64,000 nt of DNA, from the NCBI RefSeq assembly GCF_022267515.1, contig NZ_JAKFGB010000014.1, positions 62,001 to 126,000 of the forward strand. Reading direction: 5' to 3'. Shown one piece after another: positions 1-7,783 of the stretch. Both the position numbers and the translations under genes were made by a program. Within the stretch, counting starts at the first letter, position 1, and each line of letters starts with the position of its first letter. Source of the stretch: Rubinisphaera margarita (GTDB lineage Bacteria > Planctomycetota > Planctomycetia > Planctomycetales > Planctomycetaceae). The notes under the pieces are model-generated. The model made no database searches. It saw nothing but the letters and a program-made list of their open reading frames with translations, and had not been told where the DNA came from.

Positions 1-91
1 AACCGCGGTCGTGCAGGCTGAATGTTGGGGAATCGAGCGGAAAGCGACCAGAATGAAACCAGGTCGCATAGACAGATTCAGGAGTCAGATC

Positions 92-439
92 ATGAAAGCC
101 ATATTTGCGATTCTCGCCAGCGGACTGCTCTGCTTCGCCGTTACCGATACGGCTGAAGCCGATCGCTACAGCTGGCGTCCGAGCTGGAGCCGCGACTACA
201 ACAGCGGCATTTACGACAGTGGCTACGGCAACAATTATCGCGTGCCGAGCTACAACTACTACAACCCGTACGGCGGCGGCTACAACTACAACTACAATTA
301 CAGCCCGTATTCGTCGTATTACGGCCCGCGGAACACCCCGTATTCCACCTTCTACGGACCGCGGAACTACCAGTACCAATACCAGTATCAGACGTTCCCT
401 TACCCGAGCTATCAGTATCAGTACCACTACAACTACTGA
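92..439 (+). CDS. Small secreted Tyr/Asn/Pro-rich low-complexity protein
   Basis: 115 aa. The ATG at 92 is chosen because AGGAG lies 8 nt upstream and it is followed directly by a signal peptide (MKAIFAILASGLLCFAV, then a likely cleavage near TAEA). The longer in-frame ORF upstream has no signal sequence. The mature part is almost entirely Tyr, Asn, Pro, Ser, Gly and Gln, with short repeats such as YNYNYNY, FYGPRNY and YQYQYQ. No domain is recognisable. It is probably exported to the periplasm or cell surface. Tyrosine-rich exported proteins may be structural or crosslinked, but that is only inference. The next gene converges from the other strand 37 bp away. Confidence 0.75.
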   Translation: MKAIFAILASGLLCFAVTDTAEADRYSWRPSWSRDYNSGIYDSGYGNNYRVPSYNYYNPYGGGYNYNYNYSPYSSYYGPRNTPYSTFYGPRNYQYQYQYQTFPYPSYQYQYHYNY

Positions 440-476
440 TGCTGATTGCGGAGCGACCACGCTGGGTCGGGCGATC

Positions 477-743
477 TCAGCCCGGCCCGACAGTGTGGAA
501 CACGTCGACGACCCACCACTCAATGTACGGGCCCAGGACGTAGTCCATCAGGGGTTCCGGACACCACAGAAATAACGGGGCATACAGATAGAAGACGGAA
601 TAGAATTCGTCGTATCCCGTCGACTCGCGCAGCCAGAATGCGAGTCCGAACAGCGGCCCGCTCGCCAGTACGTAGACGAGCGGCAAGCAGGCAATGGCCA
701 GCCAGATCCGGTGGCTTCCCGATCCTTTCTCCGCGTCGCTCAT
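477..743 (-). CDS. Small membrane protein of unknown function
   Basis: 88 aa when started at MSDAEKGSG; the longer ORF adds a basic N-terminus with no supporting signal. A strongly hydrophobic stretch at about residues 12-37 (IWLAIACLPLVYVLASGP...) and a second aromatic hydrophobic stretch at about 46-60 (FYSVFYLYAPLFLW) suggest two membrane segments. No family is recognised. It converges on the Tyr-rich gene and starts about 120 bp from the divergently read ABC ATPase gene. A GC-rich inverted repeat (about 466-486) sits across its stop codon and may act as a bidirectional terminator. Confidence 0.6.
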   Translation of the reverse strand: MSDAEKGSGSHRIWLAIACLPLVYVLASGPLFGLAFWLRESTGYDEFYSVFYLYAPLFLWCPEPLMDYVLGPYIEWWVVDVFHTVGPG

Positions 744-866
744 CGCCGCCACTTTCTCTGGAATGGCTTCAGATCCGGTTCCTCTCCCTGTAGGATGACG
801 CAACAGCGGCAATAATGCTGCCCTGCTTTTTCGTTCCACAACGATTTCTCAAGAACCGGCACGCTC

Positions 867-1640
867 GTGAACACCACGCCCGCCATCCTCGACGTCCACG
901 ATCTCACGGTCGCTTACCGGCATCGTCCGGTGCTCTGGAACGTCGACTTCGAGATCCACGAGCCGCAACTGCTGGGCATCGTGGGGCCCAACGGAGCTGG
1001 CAAAAGCACGCTGCTCAAATCCATTCTCGAACTGGTTCCCTCCGTCTCGGGAAATGTCTCGCTCTTCGGCCAGTCGGTCTCCGACGTTCGAACCCGGATC
1101 GGCTACGTGCCGCAACGCGAAAGTGTCGATTGGGACTTCCCGATCACCGTCCGCGAGACCGTGCTCATGGGAACCTACGCCAAGCTCGGCTGGTTCCGTC
1201 GCCCGGGAGCCAAACAACGCGAGCTCGCCGAGCAATGCCTGGCCGATGTCGGCATGGAAGCGTTCGCAAACCGGCAGATCGGACGCCTCTCCGGCGGTCA
1301 GCAGCAGCGCGTCTTTCTGGCCCGGGCCCTCGCTCAGGATGCCGACGTTTATTTTCTCGACGAACCTTTTGCCGGCGTCGATGCTGCGACTGAAGACATT
1401 GTTCTTGGCGTTCTCCGCCGGCTCCGGGATCGCGGCAAACTGCTCATCGTTGTGCATCACGATCTGCTGACTGTCCAACGATCGTTCGATTCCGTGCTTC
1501 TGCTTAATGGCCGCCTCATTGCCTGGGGCCCGGTCGAAGAAACACTCACTTCAGAAAACCTGAAACGCACCTACGGCGGTCACCTGCCGATTCTCGACCA
1601 CCTCGGCGTCGCCGTGGCCGATCAGTCCCGCTCGGGCTGA
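867..1640 (+). CDS. Metal ABC transporter ATP-binding protein (Mn/Zn/Fe type)
   Basis: 257 aa, GTG start. It shows a complete ABC ATPase: Walker A GPNGAGKST at residues 40-48, Q-loop in YVPQRE, signature LSGGQQQR at 141-148, Walker B VYFLDEP at 161-167, and the switch histidine in VVHHDL near 197. The overall layout (YVPQRESVDWDFPITVRETVLMG, then SGGQQQRVFLARAL) is that of the ZnuC/MntB/TroB family that powers uptake of Mn, Zn or Fe. The membrane permease and the metal-binding protein that normally sit beside it are absent: both neighbours are on the opposite strand, and the 3' end overlaps the converging TPR gene by 19 bp. The metal is not determinable from the ATPase. Confidence 0.88.
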   Translation: MNTTPAILDVHDLTVAYRHRPVLWNVDFEIHEPQLLGIVGPNGAGKSTLLKSILELVPSVSGNVSLFGQSVSDVRTRIGYVPQRESVDWDFPITVRETVLMGTYAKLGWFRRPGAKQRELAEQCLADVGMEAFANRQIGRLSGGQQQRVFLARALAQDADVYFLDEPFAGVDAATEDIVLGVLRRLRDRGKLLIVVHHDLLTVQRSFDSVLLLNGRLIAWGPVEETLTSENLKRTYGGHLPILDHLGVAVADQSRSG

Positions 1641-2410
1641 GCCTTCTCGTTCTGCCACTTCGCATGCACGCGAGCCACGTGCCACATGTACCGGCTGATC
1701 CGGTCGTTCTCCGTGTGATTCTTCCACGCGCGTTGAATGTGTTCTTTCGCCAGCGCTGGATTCCCATGAGCTTCATGGTAGAGCCCCAGATACAGGTCGG
1801 CGTAGAACATCCGGAAGGCCCGTTCTTCCGCGTCCGGCTCTCCAGCGTTCGCGACTTCGAGCACCTTCTCCGGCGTCGACTTTCCCTGGAACAGAGCATA
1901 GACCTCCATCAGCGGCACGCGGGGATCATTCCGAATCGGCAGCATCTCCTTCCGAGCCGCTTCGAGATCCTGATCGCGAGCCATGCAGATGTAACGCCAG
2001 ACGGAATTCTCGACGTCGTTGTCGTGGTAAGTCTGATACAAGGCGAACTGCTCAGCCCCTTCCTTGAACATCCCGGCGTAGTAGTGAGAAATTCCCCGCT
2101 CCCACAACCGCCGCTCGCCTGCCGGGTTCAGTTCCACGTACTTGTCGAAATCACTGACCGACTCTTTGAAGTTTCCGAGCCGAAACTGGTACACACCTCG
2201 CAGATACCACGCCTGCGGATTCTCGGCATTCAGCTCGATCAATTCCGTCAATCCATCGACAACGGCCTGATTCTCCTCGGCCTTCATCGCAGCCGAAATC
2301 CGCTGCTGAATCTCCGCCGGATCGACGGCCTTCTCTTCGGCAGCGTAAATGCCGAATGCAGACACCAAAAGACCGAAAGCAACGGCCACGAAAAGCGATC
2401 GAGTCATCAT
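1622..2410 (-). CDS. Exported TPR-repeat protein
   Basis: 262 aa. The ATG at 2410 follows AGGAA at good spacing and begins a signal peptide (MMTRSLFVAVAFGLLVSAFGIYAAEE). The mature part has tetratricopeptide-like helical pairs: VVDGLTELIELNAENPQAWYLRGVYQFRLGNFKESVSDFDKYVELNPAGERRLWERGISHYYAGMFKEGAEQF spans at least two repeats, with a weaker one near the C-terminus (LGLYHEAHGNPALAKEHIQRA). Such proteins act as periplasmic protein-interaction scaffolds; the partner is unknown. It is followed on the same strand by nothing closer than its convergent ABC neighbour. Confidence 0.8.
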   Translation of the reverse strand: MMTRSLFVAVAFGLLVSAFGIYAAEEKAVDPAEIQQRISAAMKAEENQAVVDGLTELIELNAENPQAWYLRGVYQFRLGNFKESVSDFDKYVELNPAGERRLWERGISHYYAGMFKEGAEQFALYQTYHDNDVENSVWRYICMARDQDLEAARKEMLPIRNDPRVPLMEVYALFQGKSTPEKVLEVANAGEPDAEERAFRMFYADLYLGLYHEAHGNPALAKEHIQRAWKNHTENDRISRYMWHVARVHAKWQNEKAQPERD

Positions 2411-2430
2411 CCAGCATTCCTGTCTCAAAT

Positions 2431-2466
2431 GTAGGCGGGGATAGCCGCAGGCGGATCCCAGCAAAT
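2431..2466 (+). repeat. Fragment of dispersed MITE-like repeat (left-end homologue)
   Basis: Reads GTAGGCGGGGATAG..GGATCCCAGCAAAT and aligns with the left end of the complete element at 55667-56010 and of the truncated copy at 56962. Only the end appears to be present here, immediately upstream of the TPR gene. Confidence 0.5.
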
Positions 2467-2514
2467 CCGCAGTCCGATTCATTCTCGTAGCGGCGGGTGA
2501 ACCAAGTCTTCCTC

Positions 2515-3537
2515 TCAATCGGCTCTTTCCTCGTGAATTCGCTCGATCTCGTCATGAATATGCGTGAACACCAGCGGCAGATACACAACGCCGGAGTAGT
2601 GATTGGCCATCATGCGGATATGGTGCGAGCCCGGCAGCTGCATCGTCTCGGCAAGGAGAATCGAATTCCGCTGCGGCACCACTTTGTCATACACACCCGA
2701 GTAGAGCCACGTCCGCTTCGGGTCGACGCGATGAGCGATCCGTGTTGGCTCGACCAGCTGAATCACTTCCTTCAACTTGTCATCGACCAGCCCGTACTCG
2801 GCCAGTTTCTCTCGGACCTTCGCCGCGTCTTTCTTGCCATTCATAACAATGTCGTGCAGGTCGCCGCCGGCCAGCATCAGGAAGACGGCGTCATAACGCG
2901 TATCCAGACTGGCCGCACTGGCCGAAACGAATCCGCCGAGACTCGTTCCCTGGAGAGCGATTGTCCGCTCATCGACATAAGGCAGCACTGAAACCGCATC
3001 CCGGGCCCGCCGAACATCCGCAATCGCCTGCCGCATCGCCGTCACCTGATGGGCTCCCCGCTCCTGCTCCGGATAGCGACGATGCCCGTAATACGGCAGA
3101 TGAATCAGAAAGGTGTGAAACCCCATCTTCCGCAGACTGACCGCGAACAGCCGCCCGACATGCATCCCGCTCCCCGATTCGTGCACGACCACAATCGCGG
3201 GAGCCTCAACGGGCTCACCGGCTTCATCGCGGGCCTGGTACCACTCGAGCGAAACGACATCGTTGATCCGGTCACTCGATGAAACAGGAGAAGGAAACTG
3301 AACGAGCCGATCGCCATGGTCGGACAGCGGATCCCGCTCGATCACCTCGAACGTCCCCGGCTGCCAGCAGAGTCCATTCAGGCAGTCGTTGGCATCATCC
3401 GACGCATCGGCTGCGATCTGAAGGCTGTCCGTCACCGTGCGCGCGACCGGTTCGCGATCGATCGTCGCGGGCTCGGCTGCTTCCCCAACCGAGAGCATTG
3501 CCAGCAACAGCGTGAGAGAACGGAGGGATCGGTTCAT
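2515..3537 (-). CDS. Exported alpha/beta-hydrolase
   Basis: 340 aa with a signal peptide (MNRSLRSLTLLLAMLSVGEAAEP). The hydrolase core starts near residue 95. The oxyanion region is VVVHESGSGMHVGR, the nucleophile elbow is GTSLGG with Ser199, and likely acid and base are Asp284 (YSGVYDKVVP) and His313 (ANHYSG). This is the layout of dienelactone-hydrolase or acetyl-xylan-esterase-like enzymes that cleave an ester or similar bond in the periplasm. The substrate is not inferable. Its start codon overlaps the stop of the upstream C45-peptidase gene by 4 nt (ATGA), so the two are translationally coupled and probably act on related substrates. Confidence 0.8.
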   Translation of the reverse strand: MNRSLRSLTLLLAMLSVGEAAEPATIDREPVARTVTDSLQIAADASDDANDCLNGLCWQPGTFEVIERDPLSDHGDRLVQFPSPVSSSDRINDVVSLEWYQARDEAGEPVEAPAIVVVHESGSGMHVGRLFAVSLRKMGFHTFLIHLPYYGHRRYPEQERGAHQVTAMRQAIADVRRARDAVSVLPYVDERTIALQGTSLGGFVSASAASLDTRYDAVFLMLAGGDLHDIVMNGKKDAAKVREKLAEYGLVDDKLKEVIQLVEPTRIAHRVDPKRTWLYSGVYDKVVPQRNSILLAETMQLPGSHHIRMMANHYSGVVYLPLVFTHIHDEIERIHEERAD

Positions 3538-5372
3538 CGAACCTCCTCCGTCGCGGGAGTCGACTCCGGCTGCATCGATTCGAGGAGTTCGTTCAGATCG
3601 AGGCGCACATACGGACGCTTAGCCGCCGGGGCCTTGTGGCTCGCGTTGGCCACGAACACAATTCCCTTCGCCGGCACGAACAGAGCGTTGTGCAGATTCG
3701 ATTCCATGGCTACCGGTCTGCTCATCAGCCAGATCGCCGTTTCTTCATCGATACGCCCGTGCCGCTCTTTCACCCGGCTTCGCAGCGTCTCCAGCCGACT
3801 CCCGGCGGAGAGCACCACGGCATCTTTAATGCCCGGCCCGAGTCGCTCGTGGGCCTGTCCGGGATGCACGAACTCGATCGCCTCCGGCGTCGCCGCCACG
3901 CCAACCGCTTTGTTCGTTTTGCCATCGGCGAACACGTAGTAATACTCACACGTTCGCGGACTCGTTTCCCACAGCGTCATCACTTCCTGCAGTGACGTAC
4001 ATTCTTCGAGAGCCCGCCGCATCAGCGTCGCCATCGGCACGCCATCCCACTCCCCTTCGCCGCGACCGCCCATCTCGCCGAGCGAAATCCCGGCTGCGTT
4101 CATGCCTGTCACGCTGCCGATGAACCCGGCGTAGCCAACATTCACGAACGGCTGCTTGCCATCGATCGCGACCACAAACGTCGTCGCTCCGTCCTGCAGG
4201 CCGATCGTGGTCATGTAATCGAGGACGCGCCCGTGATACAGCGTTCCGTCGGCCGTCGCACTGTCGAAGACCGCGAAGCCCGAGCAGTGAAACAACTCGG
4301 GGAAGACGTTCAACGCCTGGGCCAGTTCGATGTCGATTCCAAGCGTCTCAGCCATCGCGGCTGTTTCCCGTTTGTGATCGTCCGGAATATGCGGCGACAG
4401 CCGGGCATACGCATCGCTCAGATCATCTTTGAACCACCGCCCCGTGCGGATCGTGTTGACGGTCCCGAACGCATAAAGCACCGAATCGATCGTCTTCATC
4501 GCTTCGCGGCGGAGCAGCCGGGCATGAGCGACGCCGACTTCTTCCGGCGTGCCCGAAAGCAGCACGACGCGCTGACCGTTCATCCAGCGCAGTTCCCCGT
4601 TCTCAATCACCGCCGGCTTCTCACGCGGGCTCTTCAATCGCTCCGACGGAGCCAGAATCTCCAGCGTCCGTCGCATTCCCCGGCTCAGATGCCGCTCGAG
4701 TTCTTCGCGTTCGATCTCAACCACTTCAAACCCGTCCGGCACGGTCCACTCCGGTGCATTCGGCTCCTCACTGGAAACGCCGAACTCGACACGAACATCG
4801 CCGACGGCGACAACACCCGATCCACCCGGGTTGAATCCCAGCGTGACTTGATCATCGAAGTTCCAGGCGTTCTCCGCGGCGATATACTTTGGCTTGAGCT
4901 GGGCGGACAACACACTCAGCAGGTTGTCGGCTCCCAGCATCCACAACGGAAAGTACGTGCTGACAGACGTATCGGCCGTGAGCATCCGCGTCAAAATCTC
5001 GGACGCGGCCAGGTGATCTTTCGTGTGCGTTTCGCCCGAACCAAGATAGGCCACCTGATGATGCGGCAGAGCAAACGTCGTGGTCTCAGCCGTCCGGTTC
5101 AGCAGAAACGAATAGTCCGCATGTGTGGCCGCGAGATGATAATCGCCGTTGCCGTGAAGCCGCAGCAGCACATCAATCTTCTGGGGCTTGCCATCAATCG
5201 GGGCCTCGATCTCAGCGGTGAACGTAAAGGCTTTGCACTCGCCTGTCACGCACTGAAGCAGCGGACGGAGCCCATCGGCCAGCTTCACCGAGCCGGCTTC
5301 CTCAGCTCGACCAGCACCTGCCGTCGCGAGCAGCAGTAACGTCATCAATAACAGCGAACGAACACAAATCAT
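3534..5372 (-). CDS. C45-family autoproteolytic acyltransferase/hydrolase, exported, with extra N-terminal domain
   Basis: 612 aa from the ATG at 5372, which has AGGGGA upstream; a TTG 21 nt earlier is less likely. Signal peptide residues 1-24. Residues about 25-250 form a beta-rich N-terminal domain that I cannot name. From about 260 the protein resembles peptidase family C45 (acyl-CoA:6-aminopenicillanate acyltransferase-like, Ntn hydrolase): FHCSGFAVFD with the expected catalytic Cys363, then GTLYHGRVLDYM and VNVGYAGFIGSVTGMNAAGISLGEMGG. Family members cut themselves before that Cys to expose it as the nucleophile, then hydrolyse or transfer amide-linked acyl groups. Coupled to the downstream hydrolase by ATGA overlap. 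Confidence 0.78.
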   Translation of the reverse strand: MICVRSLLLMTLLLLATAGAGRAEEAGSVKLADGLRPLLQCVTGECKAFTFTAEIEAPIDGKPQKIDVLLRLHGNGDYHLAATHADYSFLLNRTAETTTFALPHHQVAYLGSGETHTKDHLAASEILTRMLTADTSVSTYFPLWMLGADNLLSVLSAQLKPKYIAAENAWNFDDQVTLGFNPGGSGVVAVGDVRVEFGVSSEEPNAPEWTVPDGFEVVEIEREELERHLSRGMRRTLEILAPSERLKSPREKPAVIENGELRWMNGQRVVLLSGTPEEVGVAHARLLRREAMKTIDSVLYAFGTVNTIRTGRWFKDDLSDAYARLSPHIPDDHKRETAAMAETLGIDIELAQALNVFPELFHCSGFAVFDSATADGTLYHGRVLDYMTTIGLQDGATTFVVAIDGKQPFVNVGYAGFIGSVTGMNAAGISLGEMGGRGEGEWDGVPMATLMRRALEECTSLQEVMTLWETSPRTCEYYYVFADGKTNKAVGVAATPEAIEFVHPGQAHERLGPGIKDAVVLSAGSRLETLRSRVKERHGRIDEETAIWLMSRPVAMESNLHNALFVPAKGIVFVANASHKAPAAKRPYVRLDLNELLESMQPESTPATEEVR

Positions 5373-5439
5373 CCCCGGAGTTCCCCTGTCCAAAACACAA
5401 ATCGGTCGGGCATACTACTGCCCCGACAGTGTACTGGTT

Positions 5440-6180
5440 TCACCAATCCCGGGGGAACTCTGGAACGGATCTGGGCGACCGGTCGAAGCTCAGTCTGCAG
5501 TGCATTCGAACAAGATCCAGGAGCGGCTCCAGTTGACCATTCATCGATCGAGCCGTGAAGTGGCCGGTCAGGGCGACCGTTGTTTTCCGCCACTGGCCCA
5601 CTCGAAAAGGCCCCTGCTCACCGACGACCATTCCGGGAAACAACTCGCAATAGTCCGGCCAGAACTGCTTCCCATACCCAACCACCAGTCGCGGTTCGTG
5701 TTGTTCCATCAACTCTCGCAGCAACTGAACCCGATCTGGTTTGACGGTGCGATAGTAGTCCTCCCGCGATGCGAACTGCGGCAGTAGTTCCTCATAGTCC
5801 CAGCGACCAATCCGTGGCTTCGGGATCGGCATTAGTTCCACGAGCAGCGAGTCGCCTTCGAACCGGCCGAGCTCCTGAGCCTGGTACGCACGAATCGCCT
5901 CGCGATCAGCCGGCCGATTTTGCAGCCGCAGCATGAGATACGACATCGCCCGCCATGTCCGCTGAATGACCGGCCGACCGGCATGAAACTTCGTCACCCC
6001 CAGCAACCGATGCGCTCTCTCCAGATCCTCCACCGGCTCAAACTGCAGACGCACCCGCAAATTCGCCTCACCTCCGCCCCCTTCCTCCATGCCAAGAAAC
6101 CAGATCGAGGCGGAGAGGGAGCCGTAGCCGATGAAGTTGAGGAGATGGTTGAGGTGGGCCTCTGTGATGGGACGCGGCAT
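5440..6180 (-). CDS. Conserved hypothetical protein with weak uracil-DNA-glycosylase-like motifs
   Basis: 246 aa, ATG start, no signal peptide, so cytoplasmic. Composition is rich in Arg, Trp and Tyr. The N-terminal IWFLGMEEGGGGEANL looks like the first motif of UDG-superfamily folds (a strand then a Gly-rich, acidic turn). A central strand LVVGYGKQFW and a late VALTGHFTARSMN sit where a UDG-like fold would have its second strand and its His motif. The resemblance is faint, so I leave the function open. It stands alone between the C45 gene and a short hypothetical gene. Confidence 0.7.
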   Translation of the reverse strand: MPRPITEAHLNHLLNFIGYGSLSASIWFLGMEEGGGGEANLRVRLQFEPVEDLERAHRLLGVTKFHAGRPVIQRTWRAMSYLMLRLQNRPADREAIRAYQAQELGRFEGDSLLVELMPIPKPRIGRWDYEELLPQFASREDYYRTVKPDRVQLLRELMEQHEPRLVVGYGKQFWPDYCELFPGMVVGEQGPFRVGQWRKTTVALTGHFTARSMNGQLEPLLDLVRMHCRLSFDRSPRSVPEFPRDW

Positions 6181-6254
6181 CAGGGTTGCATTGACCTTCT
6201 TGATGAAGAGATACTCAATCGATTCTTTATTGAGACGTCAAATGGATTCTGCCA

Positions 6255-6533
6255 GTGCCAGTTAATTGCACGATCGATGACATCGTCACGGAAGTGGGTC
6301 GGTCAGAGTACCAAGTTCAGTTGACGATCGGGGATCGTCCTCGGCAACTTATGGTCAAAATCATTCCCGGCGTGATTCGGAGCTACGAATCACCCGATTC
6401 AATCTTCCGCGGTCCCGAAGCCAATCGCTGTATACTTCGTCGAGACATAATCAGAGCGATCGCAGCGTTGGAGAACAGCCAACAGATTCAGTTCCCAAGA
6501 GACGTGGAGCTGCAGGATGACATGGTACCGTGA
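6255..6533 (+). CDS. Small hypothetical protein
   Basis: 92 aa from a GTG start; the reading frame opens after a stop at 6231, and no in-frame ATG exists before residue 30. No clear Shine-Dalgarno is seen. The sequence (EVGRSEYQVQLTIGDRPRQLMVKIIPGVIRSYES...ILRRDIIRAIAALENSQQIQFPRDVEL) looks like a small alpha/beta protein rather than a chance frame. No family is recognised. It ends 24 bp from the converging hypothetical gene at 6557-6964. Confidence 0.45.
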   Translation: MPVNCTIDDIVTEVGRSEYQVQLTIGDRPRQLMVKIIPGVIRSYESPDSIFRGPEANRCILRRDIIRAIAALENSQQIQFPRDVELQDDMVP

Positions 6534-6556
6534 CGAACAAGAAATCGTGTCTGTTT

Positions 6557-6964
6557 CTACCAACGCTCCCATGCCCCAGTGCGACTTGTCGACGACCTCA
6601 GCACCCGAAATCGCGGCCACTTTCCGCTCGTGTCGATATCGCCTGTCACATGCAATTGTGCCGGAAGATTCCGTCGCCAGTTTTCCGCGAAGTGAGCCTG
6701 AATCGAAAAGCGATGCCGTTCCGGATTGAGGGTCCGTTGAAACCGCAGTCGCACATCGACATCCTCTTCGATGTCGAACTCGTCCCGTCCCGCGGACGTA
6801 ATCGAGAACTTCGGAATCTCCTGCTGCCGCACCCAAACTGCGATTCTTGCCACGAACTGCTCTGACGTTTGCGCGAAGATCCGCTTCAATTCTGACTCAA
6901 GAATCTCCTCGACGAGACATTCCACAACCGACCAGTGGGGCTCGAATTGATCAACGGCGATCAT
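6557..6964 (-). CDS. Hypothetical protein
   Basis: 135 aa, ATG start at 6964. The N-terminal half is helical and acidic (EPHWSVVECLVEEILESELKRIFAQTSEQFVARIAVWVRQQE) and the C-terminal half is beta-rich (FSITSAGRDEFDIEEDVDVRLRFQ...FSIQAHFAENWRRNLPAQLHVTGDIDTSG). No signal peptide or membrane segment. It could be a small globular cytoplasmic protein; no function can be assigned. Together with the opposing 6255 gene it makes a short convergent accessory pair. Confidence 0.5.
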   Translation of the reverse strand: MIAVDQFEPHWSVVECLVEEILESELKRIFAQTSEQFVARIAVWVRQQEIPKFSITSAGRDEFDIEEDVDVRLRFQRTLNPERHRFSIQAHFAENWRRNLPAQLHVTGDIDTSGKWPRFRVLRSSTSRTGAWERW

Positions 6965-7060
6965 TGGGAATCATCGCGTGAAAGGTCCGCAAGAAGTCTC
7001 GCGTCGAACGGTAATCGCCAAAAGGTTGAAGTTCTCTAACCCTACACCACTCCGGTCGAG

Positions 7061-7495
7061 CTACTCCCAATTCTCCACGTTCGGATTCGGCGTCTGCTGT
7101 TCAATCTTGCCGATCACGTCGTACGCGTGCAGAACTCGATACGTTCCGCCTCCTGCCATCTCGGTCTCAACCGCAATATAGTTTTCGTAGATCTTCATCG
7201 TCGAATTCCCGTCCCCCGGCACCAATCCTCCCAGAGAGCCGTCGGGATTAGGGGGATGACCGGGGCCTGTGAAGTGGACCCAAACCACATCCGTGAAAAG
7301 CAGATCGCCCAGGGCGGCGTCTCGAGGGGCAGGTGTCGAAGGCCGCCGCGAGGCGACCGTTTGCGGGACGAATTGCACCTCATCGGTCGAGTAGAACTGC
7401 GAAGGCTGTGTCTGCCCATCGCCGTGGAGCAATCGCGGTCCGGCGATCAGTGCTCCCAGAATCAAGACCGCGGCGAGCTTAACGGACGTCTGCAT
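7061..7495 (-). CDS. Exported hypothetical protein
   Basis: 144 aa. The ATG at 7495 is chosen because AAAGGAG lies 8-9 nt upstream and a signal peptide follows (MQTSVKLAAVLILGALIAGPRLLHG). The mature protein contains a compact beta-rich segment: DLLFTDVVWVHFTGPGHPPNPDGSLGGLVPGDGNSTMKIYENYIAVETEMAGGGTYRVLHAYDVIGK. No family is recognised. It probably acts in the periplasm. The 288 bp between it and the metalloprotease gene holds no convincing ORF. Confidence 0.65.
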   Translation of the reverse strand: MQTSVKLAAVLILGALIAGPRLLHGDGQTQPSQFYSTDEVQFVPQTVASRRPSTPAPRDAALGDLLFTDVVWVHFTGPGHPPNPDGSLGGLVPGDGNSTMKIYENYIAVETEMAGGGTYRVLHAYDVIGKIEQQTPNPNVENWE

Positions 7496-7783
7496 CAGAG
7501 GACTCCTTTCAGTCGGACACGAACACGAACAGACCGCACAACAGCAGTTCGGCATCGAGCTCTCAATTCCCGAAATCATACACAGAAACGTGTACACGGG
7601 AATCGCAAAGTGTCCTGACGAGCAGCAGCTCGATCTTCTCCCACTTCGCAAATCGGCAGGCAGCAGCCGATGCGGGGCCGGTGAATTGCAACCGGATGGA
7701 GTACAGCGACCAGGATCTCAGAAGACGCGTCCAACCGTTATTCCGATGGAGGAATTGGTGCCCCAGCCGCGTTCAGCACGGAG

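Noticed and set aside
4233..5339. 368-aa open frame on the plus strand opposite the C45 gene
   Set aside because: Shadow frame; Arg/His-rich with no motif, while the opposite strand has the C45 signature.
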